Source: Hyphodiscus hymeniophilus
Lineage: Eukaryota; Ascomycota; Leotiomycetes; Helotiales; Hyphodiscaceae
Direction of reading: 5' to 3'
DNA: 64,000 nt
Assembly: GCA_016508695.1 (NCBI GenBank)
Contig: VNKQ01000005.1
Span: 2,232,001 to 2,296,000, forward strand
Within the stretch, counting starts at the first letter, position 1. The number at the start of each line of letters is the position of its first letter. This document shows positions 22,016 to 34,445 of this stretch, one piece after another. The notes under the pieces were generated by a model. That model was given only the letters and a program-made list of their open reading frames with translations, made no database searches and was not told where the DNA came from. Made by a program: the position numbers and the translations under genes.

Positions 22016-22718
22016 TCAACTCCCCCACCCCCTCGCAAAGCTCGTAACACCACTCTCGACGGTATCCGTATCCCTCCCCTCGACCTGCCGCCAGACGTTA
22101 TCGACAAAGAACCGATTCCCATCGCCCACCACGTTCCCAGGGGGGTAGTACTCGCAGACGACGTAGAAGCCCGGCGTGTCGTCACGCCCCTCGCACGCCG
22201 TCCGCCCACAGCCCACGCTCGTCGTGTTGCGCCACACCACCTGCGTGAAGTGGCCCGTCGCCTCGGAGAAGCCGGGCTTGGCCCAGTCGTACGATTCCCG
22301 CTCGAGTCCCCAGGCGTCGACGCCCTGCGAGGCGTTCGTGTAGCCCGCTGCGAGATTCTCGCCCGTTGGTCCACCCTGCGATGCATTAACAAATGTACGA
22401 GTCTCGCCTCGTGGATCTAGGTCCGAGGGGAGGGAGGACACCCACAGAGTGCTTAAAGACGCAATTCCCCGCCCAGCTCGCGGCGTACTTCGCCGATGTC
22501 GAGTTCCACGTCAACGCGCTGGCGTTGTGCTCCTTGCGGTAGAAGTTGTGCGCCGCGAGCATCGCGGTCTCGAAGGCGCTGTCAGATGTGAAGCTCGTGC
22601 TTGTGGGCACCGGGGGAGAGGTCGCTGTCCTGGTGATGGTAGAGACGGCTGGACTGGCGAGTGCGCGGTGGGATACAGCGAGGAGCGCGAGGCTTGTGGG
22701 TAGAAGGTGCAGCTGCAT
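22016..22718 (-). CDS. Secreted CAP/PR-1 (SCP) domain protein
   Basis: Two exons on the minus strand, 22446-22718 and 22016-22375, give 210 aa. A signal peptide (MQLHLLPTSLALLAVSHRAL) is followed by a Thr/Ser/Pro linker and a CAP domain: LAAHNFYRKEHNASALTWN, KYAASWAGNCVFKHS, GGPTGENLAAGY, GHFTQVVWRNTTSVGCG and VVCEYYPPGN. These are the signature blocks of PR-1-like proteins, with His in HNFYR and in GHFTQVVW at the conserved cavity positions. Fungal members (Pry/PR-1) bind sterols or fatty acids outside the cell. No GPI signal is seen. The protein ends shortly after the CAP fold (ARGWGS). The CDS is GC-rich compared with its flanks. Confidence 0.92.
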
Positions 22719-23802
22719 ATTTTGGTCTTTCAAGCAAGATGTGGCCGTGGACTTGTATGAACAACTAATCTTATCAAACAATAAGCCGATTAAAGCGATT
22801 ATCGTGTGATTGTGAGGCTGGTGGTGGATAATTGAAACGACTTTTCAAATATTCAACTCGAAAACAAACAGACTCGAAACAAAGAAGATTAAATAAAACA
22901 AAGGACTTCCTTCTCTCCTTCGATCACTTACATATCAAACGACTCTAACCAGCCACCGTTAAAAAAGGGAACCTCAAATACATATAAACCCCTACCCCAC
23001 AAACCCACCCATCTAGCCATCTTACCCGTCAAATCGTTCATCCCAACTCCCAAGCCTCGTTTCCAAACGACCATGACCTGAGCCTGGCCAGCCCACATCC
23101 CTCACCAAACTTACCGCTCACAGGAATCATAGTTAAGACTGGGCTGTGCATCCATCTCCTGACCATTCTGTGAGCCCAAAAATGGGCGGCCATGGCGCGC
23201 ATGTCAGGGAAGCGTTTCCTGCTTTCGTATCTTTGGAGCTTCGGTTGGTTATCCGACGTCGATTTCGGTCGGCGAGACACAATGACGCGGTGCTGCAGAT
23301 GGAACAGGGTGCGCTTTGCTTGGCGGCCTGACTGACACGTGATATCAGATTTGCCCGACACATCGAACTTGAGGCAATGTGAAGCTAGAAGGTGACGGGC
23401 ATTGTCTCGAGGTGAGGTGATTCAGGAGCCCGTCAAATTGAGGATGGATCAACCGAGTGTCTATAGACCAGCTGCTATCATACAAAATCAATTCGTTTCT
23501 AATCCCAGTCCCGTTCCTACGTCGCATCCAACGTTCCATCGTTTAGTCCAGCAAGCGCTTGCGCCATCAGTAGTATTAGACTCCGTCACTCCAGTTGTGC
23601 TCCTCTTAATGCTCTACTCCATCCATCTTGAGCTGGCAAAATAATGACTCCATAGCAAAAGCAAATCAAAATGAAAGAACGCCCCTGCTATGCTCGACAC
23701 TTCTGGATTTCGATTCAAATCCGAACAGAACAAGGTCTAAAAGAAACGCAAAATTGAAATAGTTTGATATCCTCAAACCCATTTTGGGGAGAACACTGGG
23801 AT
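22719..23802. other. Intergenic, nothing recognised
   Basis: Promoter side of the CAP gene and 3' flank of the TPS3-like gene. Short ORFs only. Confidence 0.4.
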
Positions 23803-26800
23803 CTACCCTACGATTTTCGAAAGTCGCTGTAGGACGGTGAGAACTCCTGTTTGATATTAGCCAAGTGCGCAATCTTGGGGTAACATATGAGGCGACTTAC
23901 CGGTAACGCCTTGCGTCAAAGTATACCCAGCTTCAGTATTTCGACTCCCCAAACTGACGGTCGTGACATTCGCAACTGTCTTGTCTTTGCCTAGCTCATT
24001 CGCCCATCGGAATATAACCTCATCGTCTCGGCCATCGCCAACGACCATGAGAAAGTCAATCGGGGATGAACGCGTCGGCTCAGCTGACATGTCCCGCTTG
24101 AGTTTCTCGAAAATATTTACCGCCGCTGTACCTTTGGACCAATCAATGGGCTCGACTGCTACTGCTCCTATTATAGGGATTAGTTTAAGTAACATGTTGA
24201 GTGCAGGATGCATACCTTCAGTTTGAATGGCTCTGACTCGCTGATCTGCACAAGCTTCATTGATATGACTAGCACAATCACCGGCCTGTCGACTTGCAGT
24301 CTCAGAGTCTTCAGCATCCTCATGATGGAAGACAATGCTACAGTGGCGCTTCTCAATCCAAGAGCCGGGTGTACGTTCTTGGAAGTAGTTCATGATACCT
24401 TCGACGGAATCCTGCCACTGGCGCATCTTCTCAGCATCCGACATCTCAATCCATTTCGAGGAACCGAAGTGCTTGATAAAACAACCGTTTTCTGCAATGA
24501 GGCCGAGATTGGGGACACGCTTGAAGAGGGTGTCGAGTTCTTCTGGTTGACGAGATGACATCACGTAGACTTGGTTGCGCTCATCGAAGAGGAGATCATT
24601 GAGAACGTCAAGGGTACGCTGTGAAAATTAGTGATTAACACAAAATCCACTCAACTAGACTTACCTGTGGGCTTGTCAAGATGATATTGGTTGGCGATCC
24701 CCAGGAAGCCAACGTACCCTCATAATCCAAAACGAAGAGTCTACGCTCGGTGCCCTGATACATGTGACTGAGCTCGTTCATTGACAAGCGAGGGACAGAA
24801 GTCGTATCACGGCTATGCTGTTCATCGTAGACCTTGTCGAGTCTATCAAGGAAAGTCGAGAACCAGTGTTCGGCTGTGTGGTGAAGCACGGCGGCGTTCA
24901 GCTTCTTCCATCTCGTTTCTTTCTCCTCATCACCCATTTCTAGCGCGGTTCCGATGGCTTCGGCACACTTGCTGTAGTCCCAGGGATTGACCGAAAGTTC
25001 ATTGCCCCCAAATACAGAAGCACTGCCAGTAAATTCGCTCAAAATGAGAGATCCATACTTATTGTGACCCTCGAATTTTCCATCTTGACAGAAGAGGTAT
25101 TCGTGACTAGTCAGGTTCATGCCTTCGCGTTGACTAGTAATCATCAATGCATCAGCAACGGTGAGCAAGGCGATGTATTGTGGGTAGCTTATGTCTTGCT
25201 TGAGGTAAACGACAGGCTGATATGCCAGGTTTGCCCATGAGGAATTCACTCGGGTTACGATGTCAGAAACAGTCGCATCAAGCTCAGCTTGCTCAGTGGT
25301 AGAGGTAGCAACTTGGATCAGAACGACCTTTCCTCGCCATTCCGGATTCTTATTGAGGAACAATTCGTAAGCCAAGAGCTTTTGTCGAACACCACGCACG
25401 TGATCCAACTTATCTCGAGCAACTATCAGTTTCTTGCCACGATATCGATCTTGCATAGTGGTCAACCACTTCGCAACGTCAGGGTCTGCGCGATTACTGT
25501 CCAAAGCGACGGGATCAATGCCGATCGCCAGATCGATGACATCGACGAAGCGATCCTCAAGCTGGACACCGTTGTTTGTAGCCTCGACGCAGAGAAGTCT
25601 GCTGCAAGTTTGCAAGAAGTGGCGGGCATACTCATGAATTTGAAATCCAATGAGATTGGCTCCCAGCATGCCTTCGAGAAGTTCCTTTCGGACCGCCAGG
25701 CATCGAAATACCTCAGATGAAGGGAACGCAACGTGTAGGAAGAATCCGATCTTAGCATCTGGCAGCTTCTTTCGTACCATGGAAGGGACTAGGAGCAAGT
25801 GATAGTCGTGAACCCAGATCACATCTCCACGCTTCCAATTCTTCACAATCTTATCGGCAAAAGCTTGGTTGACCGCAACATAGTAGACCCAAGAGTGATC
25901 CTCATACGCCTTGCTCTTTGGGTTGTCAGGTATCTGATAATGGAAGACCGGCCACAGGATTTGCTTCGAGTAATGAGTGTAGTGGCCGTCAAAATCACTG
26001 TCCTTGCAGAAGACGGTCAAGGAATCGTACTCGGTAGCCAACCGATCCTCAATATCCTGCTTCTGCTGCGTACCCTCTAATGCATCCGTGGGCATGCCCA
26101 GCGTTCCAACCCAGATCTTGTCATGGAGGTTCTGGCATCTGACAGCTGCATTGACTGCGTTGCGAAGTCCTCCGTTTCCTTGATCCGCTGGTACCACGGT
26201 CCAATCTGCATGTGCGAACACCCGGTCATGGCTGTCACTGCGTCCTCCAAGCTGCGGTTGCCGAACACCTGCTCTGCCCAGTGCTGCTGCTTTCTCTGCC
26301 ACCTTGTTATGTTTCAATATGTCTGCTGGGGCGGAGAGCTGGCTCTTGAGCGAGGTTGGGTGAAGAGACCTCCGGATCCCCATGCTGGCGAATGTGGATC
26401 ACTTGGGGCAATGATGGACAGCGGGTTATCATGATCTTGTTTGGGAAAGTGGGGTCGATGTTCCTCTTCATCCTGGGCAAAGAAGCCTTCGTTATCAAAG
26501 TCTGTCACGGGGGTCTGTGGAGGTGTGAGGTCTCGCTGCTGGGAAAAGAGACTTGGCTTGGAACTCGTATCGATTCGCGTGGTTCCTCGTCTGGGTAAGC
26601 TGGGTCGTCCAGCTGGAGTCGTAGGAAGGTTGAAGTTGATGGTGTTGGGGAGAAATCTGCCAATAGATCTGTGTTAGCGAGCGTGAAACATCAATATAAA
26701 ATGTGACCGTGAGACAATCCCGTTGTTTAGCTTTTGCGACTTGTGCGACTTGGTCTCTGTAATGTCACACCTTCTGAGAGCTCCAGTGGGCTTCAAGGCA

Positions 26801-26926
26801 TTGAAGCCATCGCTGAACACTCACAATGGAGCTGTGACGGCTTGCAAAGCTTGAGTTGAAAGTTTGGAGGGGTAGGTGGCATCTGCGAGTGGGGTTGACT
26901 TACAGGGAAACCACAAAAACCGTCAT
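23803..26926 (-). CDS. TPS3: Trehalose synthase complex regulatory subunit (TPS3/TSL1 type), frame broken once
   Basis: Exons on the minus strand: 26904-26926, 24665-26656, 24216-24618, 23901-24167 and 23803-23846, about 909 aa. It starts MTVFVVSLFLPNTINFNLP, split by a 247-bp intron. The synthase-like GT20 domain has WTVVPADQGNGGLRNAVNAA, DKIWVGTLGMPTDAL, VIWVHDYHLLLVPSMVRKK and SQREGMNLTSHEYLFCQ. The phosphatase-like domain has FVLDYEGTLASWG, so the nucleophile motif DxDGT is changed to DYEGT, and VVGDGRDDEVIFRWANELG. Loss of the second Asp fits a non-catalytic regulatory subunit that scaffolds Tps1/Tps2. The reading frame changes by one base at 26328-26331 (a GGGG run, CCCC on the coding strand) between SRASSPP and DILKHNKVAEKAA, so the gene is either frameshifted or carries a sequence error there. 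Confidence 0.88.
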
Positions 26927-29234
26927 GTTAAGGGCTTGTAAGGTTGCTCACGACCGAATGTCAGTATGAAGAGCGAGTGAAGAGAGGTTGGCTTGAAGAT
27001 CCGAAGTTGCGCAATCATAAATCAACAAAGAGTTCGGTGGAGGGGGGAGGTGGGAAGGTGAATCTGACGGCAGCAGGAGGATAATTCTGATGCTGAATTG
27101 TAGGTACGAGGAGTCTTCGAGCAGGGGGTATTCTCTGTCGCCTGTCGTCTCGGCGTTATTGTGAGTCTGAGGAAGGCACGACAGGAGGGTCCAGGTTTGT
27201 CCGATGCGACTTGGGATTCAGCGACCGGGTGGGAGTCTTGTGGTGTTGGAAGTACCGTATCAACTAGAGGGATCGAGGTTGTTCAAATACTTGAGAGTAA
27301 CAATGCAGCCTGTTCGTGCGAGGGTGTTGAAGTTACACATGCATCGAGTCGGTCATGTTTGTCGTGGCAGTGTTCTTCCTTATCAGAGGGAGCTTCTTTG
27401 ATGGGGGTGGCAGAGTTATATTTCGCAGAGAGGCAGAAATAACACAATACATCATATCTGGCAGATGAAGGTTCTAGAGATTACAGTATTTCCGTCACGT
27501 CAGGCAAGGCAAGGCAAGGCACAGGTAGGGATTTTCTGTCTGGAGCAGGGTCTGATGCAAGTTTCCAAGGTTGCGTCGACCTTGGCAGAACGGACTCCTG
27601 CGGTTGGGCAATGACGGTCAGCATTGAGCCATAGCCATGGAGTATTCAACAGCATTTAGCAGTAAAACACCACCCTGCACTTGTCAAGGAGAAAGAAAGA
27701 AACACCGAAAACACAGAAAACACAGAAAATCCCTCAATTCATCTGATTTATCTCACCCATCTCACCCATCTCACCCCTTTTTCGGTAGAAGTCGGGAGGG
27801 AGAGAGGGAGAGAGGGAGAGACCTCATATTGCCCTTCACTTCTCGGTGGCATGGAGGCTTGTCCGTAAGGCTTGGCTTCTCAGCCACACCTTCCGCCTTC
27901 CACACTCACCGCTTTGCATGGATTGGACCTCAGCTCCGCGATCGTCAAGCAAGGGGCTTCTTCAAGCCGGAGGTACGAAGGTACAAAGGTAACTAAATCT
28001 AGCCAATAATCAATCTGATTACAATCAACCACTCACCAGAACGCTGCTCTCCCCGTGCATCGCTCACTGGGATCTGGATGCAACAACAGCATGGCAAACA
28101 ACATGCGCACCATCCGGAAACACCACCGACGTCGAAATCTGATGCCCAGCCATACCATCATGACCATGCCACGCCATGGGATCCTTTGAGCCGATTGTTT
28201 CCGGGCGTGGTTGATTGACCCTGCATCGAATCCGCTTCCATCTCGGCTGCTTGGAATAACCACAACAACGACGACGACGACCACCACCACCACCACCAAA
28301 AACACCAGCACCACCATCACAACAACGATAACGACGACGACCACCCAAACGAATCTGGTATATCGAAGCGGGTCCCCTCGTTGGGCATCGCATTTGTCAT
28401 TTCTCATTTCCCTTTCCTATTCTACCGACAACGGCCCGGTCCAGACGTTCGCAGCAAGGGGAGCACGAGCGTGCTGTCGTGGCTCCTCCATCACCTATCT
28501 CGCCGTCCTCCTCGCGAACCTGCCTCGCTGGCGATACGGACGGTGATGCAGTGCGACGTGATCTCGGACCAAGCGAGGCGAGGCAACCCGAGTCTCTCTC
28601 GTCAAGGTCGAGATATTGATGCCCAATTTCTGGGGATGCTCGTCGGCGGCAGTCCATCGCACTGGAGCGGAGGAAAGGAGGGTTGAACGGAGGGGCATCT
28701 TTTCGGTTGCTTTCTGGGAGGTTAGCAGACTGACTTCGCTACCGTGATAGAGGGGACCGTTCTGCAGGTGTCTAGATTCGGCTTCCGCGCCGCCCTCCCA
28801 GGTGAAAAGTAGCTCTGATGGTGATGCCCGAGGTTGCGTTCATCTTCGATGACGTTGCTGTTTCTGGATAAATGGATCCTGGGTGCCTACGGCTGTTGAG
28901 CGATACATGGGATCGTTTTCGTAGGCCTACGCGTTTTTGCTAGCTTTGATACAGGTCTACGGGCTTATGGGGGTTGGTGGCACAGTGAGTCAATCACCTG
29001 ATGCTCCTTCATTACCCTTTTCTTGTCATTTCCACACCCGGATACATCGGCAAAGAGTGAACGAAGTGGCAGAAAGTGGTTGGGTGAATCTGCTTATTTG
29101 CTCTGGCAAATGATGTATGGTCCCCTCACGAAAGAGATCCTGGTAGAGCCAACTGAAGCAGAGCAAATCAGCAACTTTCAGTCGTTCGACGCAGTCTCCT
29201 CGACGCGAATTCAAGAGAGGCCACAGCCACATTC
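26927..29234. other. Long non-coding stretch upstream of TPS3, rich in simple repeats
   Basis: 2.3 kb without a recognisable gene. It holds (AGGCA)4 at 27502-27521, a CTCACCCAT tandem at 27752-27777, a GA-rich (GGGAGAGA) tract at 27798-27821 and a CAA/CGA/CCA trinucleotide tract at 28261-28346. AGGGG/CCCCT stress-element-like sites occur at 27041-27045 and 27123-27127, upstream of the TPS3 start on the coding strand as CCCCT. Trehalose genes are often controlled through such elements, but this is only a motif match. Confidence 0.4.
28261..28346 (+). repeat. CAA/CGA/CCA trinucleotide tract
   Basis: Imperfect trinucleotide repeats (ACGACGACG, CCACCACCA, ACAACGATA). It generates Thr-rich and Val-rich ORFs on opposite strands that are not supported as genes. 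Confidence 0.9.
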
Positions 29235-31025
29235 TTATCTCTCTCGCAAACCCGCAATCAATTCGCTCATGGCCCCGAAACACTCCCCAAGCGCTTCCAA
29301 AGCTTGATCCAAGGCATGATCCTCCTTGGACACTGCGGTGAAAGTTCTCTTTCGACCACCTGGTCCAACTCCGCTTGTCGTCTTCTCTCCTGTCTTCAGT
29401 ATATCATCGAATTCCGTGTATAGACCATCTGGCGGATCCTCCCCATTGGCATCTATCGATGTCTCAACTCCTCTTGCTTGTCCAGCCTTGACGTACTTCT
29501 CAATCAATTCTAGCACTAGATCTAGGTCACAGTCTTCTCCTCTCAGATATCGTAACAATGCTTGTTCAGGAAGTTGTGTCAATGAGCGGCCACTTATCTG
29601 CCCTTCGCGAGACTCATGTGTAGTCTGATTCGACTTTATGAGTCCCAAGATATGAATGATCTTGCTGCCAGGAAGGTCCGAGTCTAGAATTCGCTCGATT
29701 TCCGCGTCTCTATATGACGGGAGTACTGCCTTCGAGAGAACGATGCCGCGAGTGATCAGCTTCTGGATCCTGCCGCGAAGAATGGCGTATTGTGAAGCCA
29801 GCGAAGGCAGGCCCACCTCAATCTTGAGCCCGCATCTGTCGATAAAAGCAGCGTCAAGCGAATCGACCATGTTCGATGTACACAGGAAGATGATATTAGG
29901 GTATGTCTTCGTTCTGTCCAAACCTGTGAGGAATGCGTTTGTGGCTCTCAGAGATTCCTGGGATTCTCCATGGGCGCTTGCTTGGCGGGTGATAGCAATG
30001 GTCTCAACCTCGTCAATCAAAACGCATATGAATTCTTCCGAGTCATCTTCGCACATCCGCTGAAGAGTTATGAAAATTTTATCGACTTGCTTAGCACTTT
30101 CGCTGTAGTACTTCGAGAGCAGAGCTGCCGCTTTGATTTGGATCAGTCTTGTGCGTTTGTAGGCCAAGTTCAATCGTATAGAGATTTTCTGCGCTAGTCC
30201 TTGACAAAGAGTCGTTTTACCAGTACCAGGTGGACCATAGAGCAACATCAGTGGGTTGGTATCTCCAGGTTCTCTACCGGACGCTTGCGAGAATCGAACT
30301 ATCCATTTTTAGAAAAGGCCATGTGTGTGTTGTAGGTCTAAACTCACGAATATTGGTCATCATCCAGATAAGGTCCCCCTTGATGTCGTTCTCAAAGAAC
30401 AGTCTGGTGGGAAGATCAGCCAAGGTTCGTCTAAGGAGACTTTGAACCTACTCGTCCCATTGCCCTTCAAATTTGATGTGTGGCAGCGGTGTGACATCCG
30501 CTTGAGGTAGGCCATCCTGCTCTTCTGTTGATCTTCGTGTATGGTACAATTGATAGACTTGGACTTTGATGTGGACATCATCCGAGCGGTACGTCTTGAT
30601 ATCTGTAGTGGGTCCACTGTACTCGACAACTTTGAGGGATTGAAGATCTCGTGTACGATGATATAGATGCCCTAGAAGCAAACGAGCATCTCCGGGTAAT
30701 TAGCTTTGGCTTTCATCGTTCTTGACCTTATACTTGCCGTATTCGTCGCTCAACAGGTTTGTAAAGAGGCTAAATGTTTGATTTGGCCTGGAAAGCTGCT
30801 CCTCTAGATGTCTCTGTACCTTTGTCACAGGTCAGTAAGAAATAAAAGGTTGTTCAAATTGGATTGTCATACCGTTGCTACATCTACCTCATCTTCAAGT
30901 TCGTCTCTGATTCTCGCCTCGATGAAGATGGTTCCACGCTTTTTGGTGGTAACGATTTCATAGTCTCCTTCCAGCAGTCCTTCTTCATCACCAGAGATAC
31001 CGTCTTCCGACGTTGACTTCTCCAT
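29235..31025 (-). CDS. PCH2: Pch2/TRIP13 AAA+ ATPase
   Basis: Five exons on the minus strand: 30873-31025, 30738-30819, 30452-30671, 30348-30403 and 29235-30298, giving 524 aa. Pch2/TRIP13 remodels HORMA-domain proteins (Hop1, Mad2) in the meiotic recombination and spindle checkpoints. Walker A is LLYGPPGTGKTTLCQGLAQK (about residues 191-198 for GPPGTGKT) and Walker B is ICVLIDEVE (about 260-268). The family-specific LSKYYSESAKQVDKIF, NAFLTGLDRTKTYPNI and NIIFLCTSNMVDSLDAAFID follow. The upstream region has the Pch2-type N-terminal domain with WDELFFENDIKGDLIWMMTN. Intron 2 (30672-30737) can only be read as GC-AG: donor GCAAGT after GAATACG, phase 1 kept. The C-terminal part has a Gly-rich insert (GVGPGGRKRTF) before the last helix. 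Its start is 213 bp from the start of the CSC1-like gene. Confidence 0.93.
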
Positions 31026-31238
31026 CGCGCTCCAGTCTCCAAAGTCCTCGTGTGTTATTCCGCCTGTATTGACAGTGTGAATGTTAAAGACGGGGTGTTG
31101 TCCAGAGTGATTTTACGGGTGCATGAATGAAATGCACGGAGGTGGCTGTGCGCGTCTCAGCCACGACGTCATCTAATCGTGAAAGCTTTCCAACTCGCGA
31201 ACCTGTCGAGACAGTCTTAATTTGTACAGTTCGTCGAA

Positions 31239-33960
31239 ATGTCTGCCGCCTCCGCCAACTCCTCGGACGGTAGGGTGTGTAAAGGCTATGATCCCACTGA
31301 TCCTACAAACAGCAACCAGAACATCTACGTCCAGCTTGTGCTCTCCTTGGCCCTGGGCCTCTCTGCTTTTATTGGATTCTGCGTAAGTTGTCTTGCATCA
31401 ATATCGCTGTTATGGATTGCTAACTTCCAAAGTTACTACGGCCGAGATGGAAAGGTCTTTACGCCGCGCGGAAGAGGCAGAGCGATGCCGCGGTTTCTCT
31501 TCCTGAGCTTCCTGACTCGTTCTTCGGATGGATTCCAGTCTTGTACAGAGTGACGGAGCAGCAAGTCTTGGATTCCGCAGGCCTCGATGCCTATGTTGTG
31601 AGTCTGCCAGCGTAGCAATATCAGATAGCATATACTGACGTCAAAAGCTCCTATCGTTCTTCCGAATGTCGATCAAGCTCTTCGCAGCCATGTTCCTCAT
31701 CACCTGCGCGATCCTTGTTCCAGTCAACAAGAAGTTTGCCTACCTCCCGACGCTTGGAAATAACACAGACCCTCGAGATCCTCCGGAGTCATATCAGCAG
31801 TTTGCTTTCAAGGCGGACGATTGGTTGAGTGCTATTGACGTCCAGAAAGGGAAAAATGGAAATCTTCCGAGGAGCAACTATCTCTGGGCCTATCTTGTCT
31901 TCACCTGGATCTACACTGCCCTCATAATATATTTCATGAGACGAGAAACTCTACGGGTCATTCAAGTGCGGCAAGACTATCTCGGTAGCCAGTCCACCAT
32001 CACCGATCGTACCATCAGACTTTCTGGTGTACCGCAAGAGCTTAGGTCGGAAGAAAAGATAACCGAATTCCTGGAGAAGCTTGAGATTGGAAAGGTGGAT
32101 AGCGTCACAATCGTTCGTAATTGGAAAACGCTTGACGATTTGATGAATGAACGGATGTATGTGCTTCGCAAGCTCGAGGAAGCATGGACCGTACATTTGG
32201 GCCGCCGGAAGACGAAAACTACGAAACCTCATTCTGTGGCTCCGACATCAGATTCAAGCAACGAAGATGGCAATGAAGAAGTGGAAGCAGACGAAGACGA
32301 CAACCTCCTTGGAGAAAGCCATATTACTGCATACGAAAAGCCACGCCCTACCACTCGATTATGGTATGGGTTCATGAACCTACAAAGCAGAAAGGTTGAT
32401 GCGATTGATTATTTCGAAGAGAAGCTCCGCAGCCTGGACGACAAAATAAAAGACGCAAGAAAAAAGGAATATAAAGCAACCCCTACTGCATTCATTACAA
32501 TGGATTCTATTCCTGCATGTCAAATGGCTGTTCAAGCCCTACTTGATCCATCGCCGGGGGAAATGCAAGCAAATCTAGCACCTGCGCCCTCGGATGTAGT
32601 GTGGCAGAACACGTATATTCCGCGCTCCAGTCGAATGCTCCGCTCTTGGATAATCACATTATTCATCCTCGTGCTTACGGTTTTCTGGCTTATACCAGTG
32701 ATCGCCCTTGCGGGATTGCTTAATATTTGCACCATTAGACAAGTCTGGCCCCAGCTTGCTGACGTGCTTGAGAGCCACGAGATTCTCAAATCCCTGGTCC
32801 AAACGGCGCTGCCCACATTAGTCGTATCATTGCTCAATCTGGCTGTCCCTTTCTTCTACGACTATTTGGCCAACCAGCAGGGGATGATTTCTCAGGGCGA
32901 CGTGGAATTGTCTGTAATATCCAAGAACTTCTTCTTTACCTTCTTCAACGTATTCCTCGTCTTTACAGTCTTCGGCACCGCCAGTAACTTTTGGCCGACT
33001 CTTCGAGACACACTGAGGGATAGTTTCAGAGATACGACAACCCTGGCGTTTTTGTTGGCGACGTATGTTAAAGAACTTGGTACATTTTATACGAACTTTA
33101 TACTTTTACAAAGTATCGGACTTTTCCCTTTTAGACTGTTAGAGTTTGGCAGTGTCACGCTATATCCGATCATGCTCATGGGCTCCAAGACGCCTAGGGA
33201 CTACGCGGAACTTGTTCAGCCTCCGTTGTTCAAGTACGGGTTCTACCTTCCAACGGCAATCTTAGTCTTCATCCTGTGCATAGTTTACAGCATACTGCCG
33301 GCTGGGTATATGGTATTGTTCTTCGGCCTGATTTACTTCGTCTTCGGTTATTACACCTACAAGTACCAACTGCTTTACGCAATGGATCATCCCCAACACG
33401 CAACAGGAGGAGCATGGCCAATGATATGCTATCGAATAATGGTGGGAATGGGAGTCTTCCAGCTTCTGATGGCGGGTGTGATCGCTTTGGAGAAGCAATT
33501 CACCGCCGCCGCTCTCGTCGTACCTCTTATCCCAATCACGATATGGTATAGCTACTACTTCAGCCGTACATACGAGCCTCTTACCAAATTCATTGCTTTG
33601 AGGAGTATTCGACGGGAGAGCAACGCAGACGTCAATCTAATAGGTGAGGATGTTAATGGGGAACGACCAACTGGAATCCGTCGTCGCAGGAGTACGACGA
33701 TCGATGAATCCCGAGAAAAGGGATTGAAGTTCGTGAATCCGAATCTCGTAAAACCGTGAGTTCTTCCAGCGTGAATATGGTGCTTCAGCTAACATGTTGA
33801 CAGGTTGGAAAAGATATGGATTAACAGAGGATCGGAACCCGACTCCAATGGGGACTCTATTGAGCCATCGCCGCAGACGCAACATGAAGAAAGCGCTGCA
33901 AGCTCCGTGAGCTTGGGTGATACACATATCTGGAGAGACAATGGCGATTCGAACGTATAA
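31239..33960 (+). CDS. CSC1/RSN1-family calcium-permeable stress-gated channel
   Basis: Four exons: 31239-31382, 31433-31597, 31648-33755 and 33804-33960, giving 857 aa. The N-terminal RSN1_TM region has the first membrane helices (VQLVLSLALGLSAFIGFC, then LLRPRWKGLYAARK and SFFGWIPVLYRVTEQQVL). The PHM7_cyt domain holds DRTIRLSGVPQELRSEEKI and an acidic insert (EEVEADEDDN). The 7-TM domain follows, including RSSRMLRSWIITLFILVLTV, VVSLLNLAVPFFYDYLANQQ, GMISQGDVELSVISKNFFF and VFTVFGTASNFW. The C-terminal tail ends NPLEKIWINRGSEPDS and is hydrophilic. OSCA/TMEM63-type proteins are mechanosensitive or osmosensitive cation channels in the plasma membrane or ER; some fungal members instead act in lipid transport or membrane trafficking. 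Membrane helices and family blocks are seen directly; the channel role is inferred. Confidence 0.92.
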
Positions 33961-34445
33961 ATAGAGTTGGGATCAGTTCAATTTGGCATAATGGTGTTTC
34001 GGTGAATTTGCATAGCGATACCAGAATGGCTCGGTCGTCAATCGGTAGGGAATACATTTTTATAATGCCGCATTGATTATAAACACGTGCTAATATCTCC
34101 CAAATTCTGGGCGAGTTGCGGCCTTCACTCTACCTCCTAACTTTCGGATGGCAGTCCTCACGATTGCTCACTACACTCGAGTGATTCGGATTAGCACCTT
34201 CTTTTTTCGGTTATGGGTAGCGTCTGTTTCTCTCGTCGTGTCTAGGCACGCCCAGTGGTTCTTGCCTCGCATATTGTTTTTCATGAACCGATACTACTCT
34301 GAATCCTTGCTCTCTCAGGAATCCTTACACCCTTACACATATCGTAACCTTCCAGGTCACATCGCAGCATCGATACTCTTACTGTATACTGCAGAAATGT
34401 GAAAACAATATCTCCAAATTGATTATCCTCCGAAACGAATTTACC
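33961..34445. other. Intergenic, nothing recognised
   Basis: Between two co-directional plus-strand genes. Holds the 3' flank of the channel gene and the promoter of the F-box gene. Confidence 0.4.

Noticed and set aside
21681..22148. 155-codon plus-strand ORF rich in Pro/Thr/Arg
   Set aside because: Antisense to the CAP-domain gene, no motif, low complexity.
28033..28407. Val-rich minus-strand ORF and Thr-rich plus-strand ORF
   Set aside because: Both come from the trinucleotide tract at 28261-28346.
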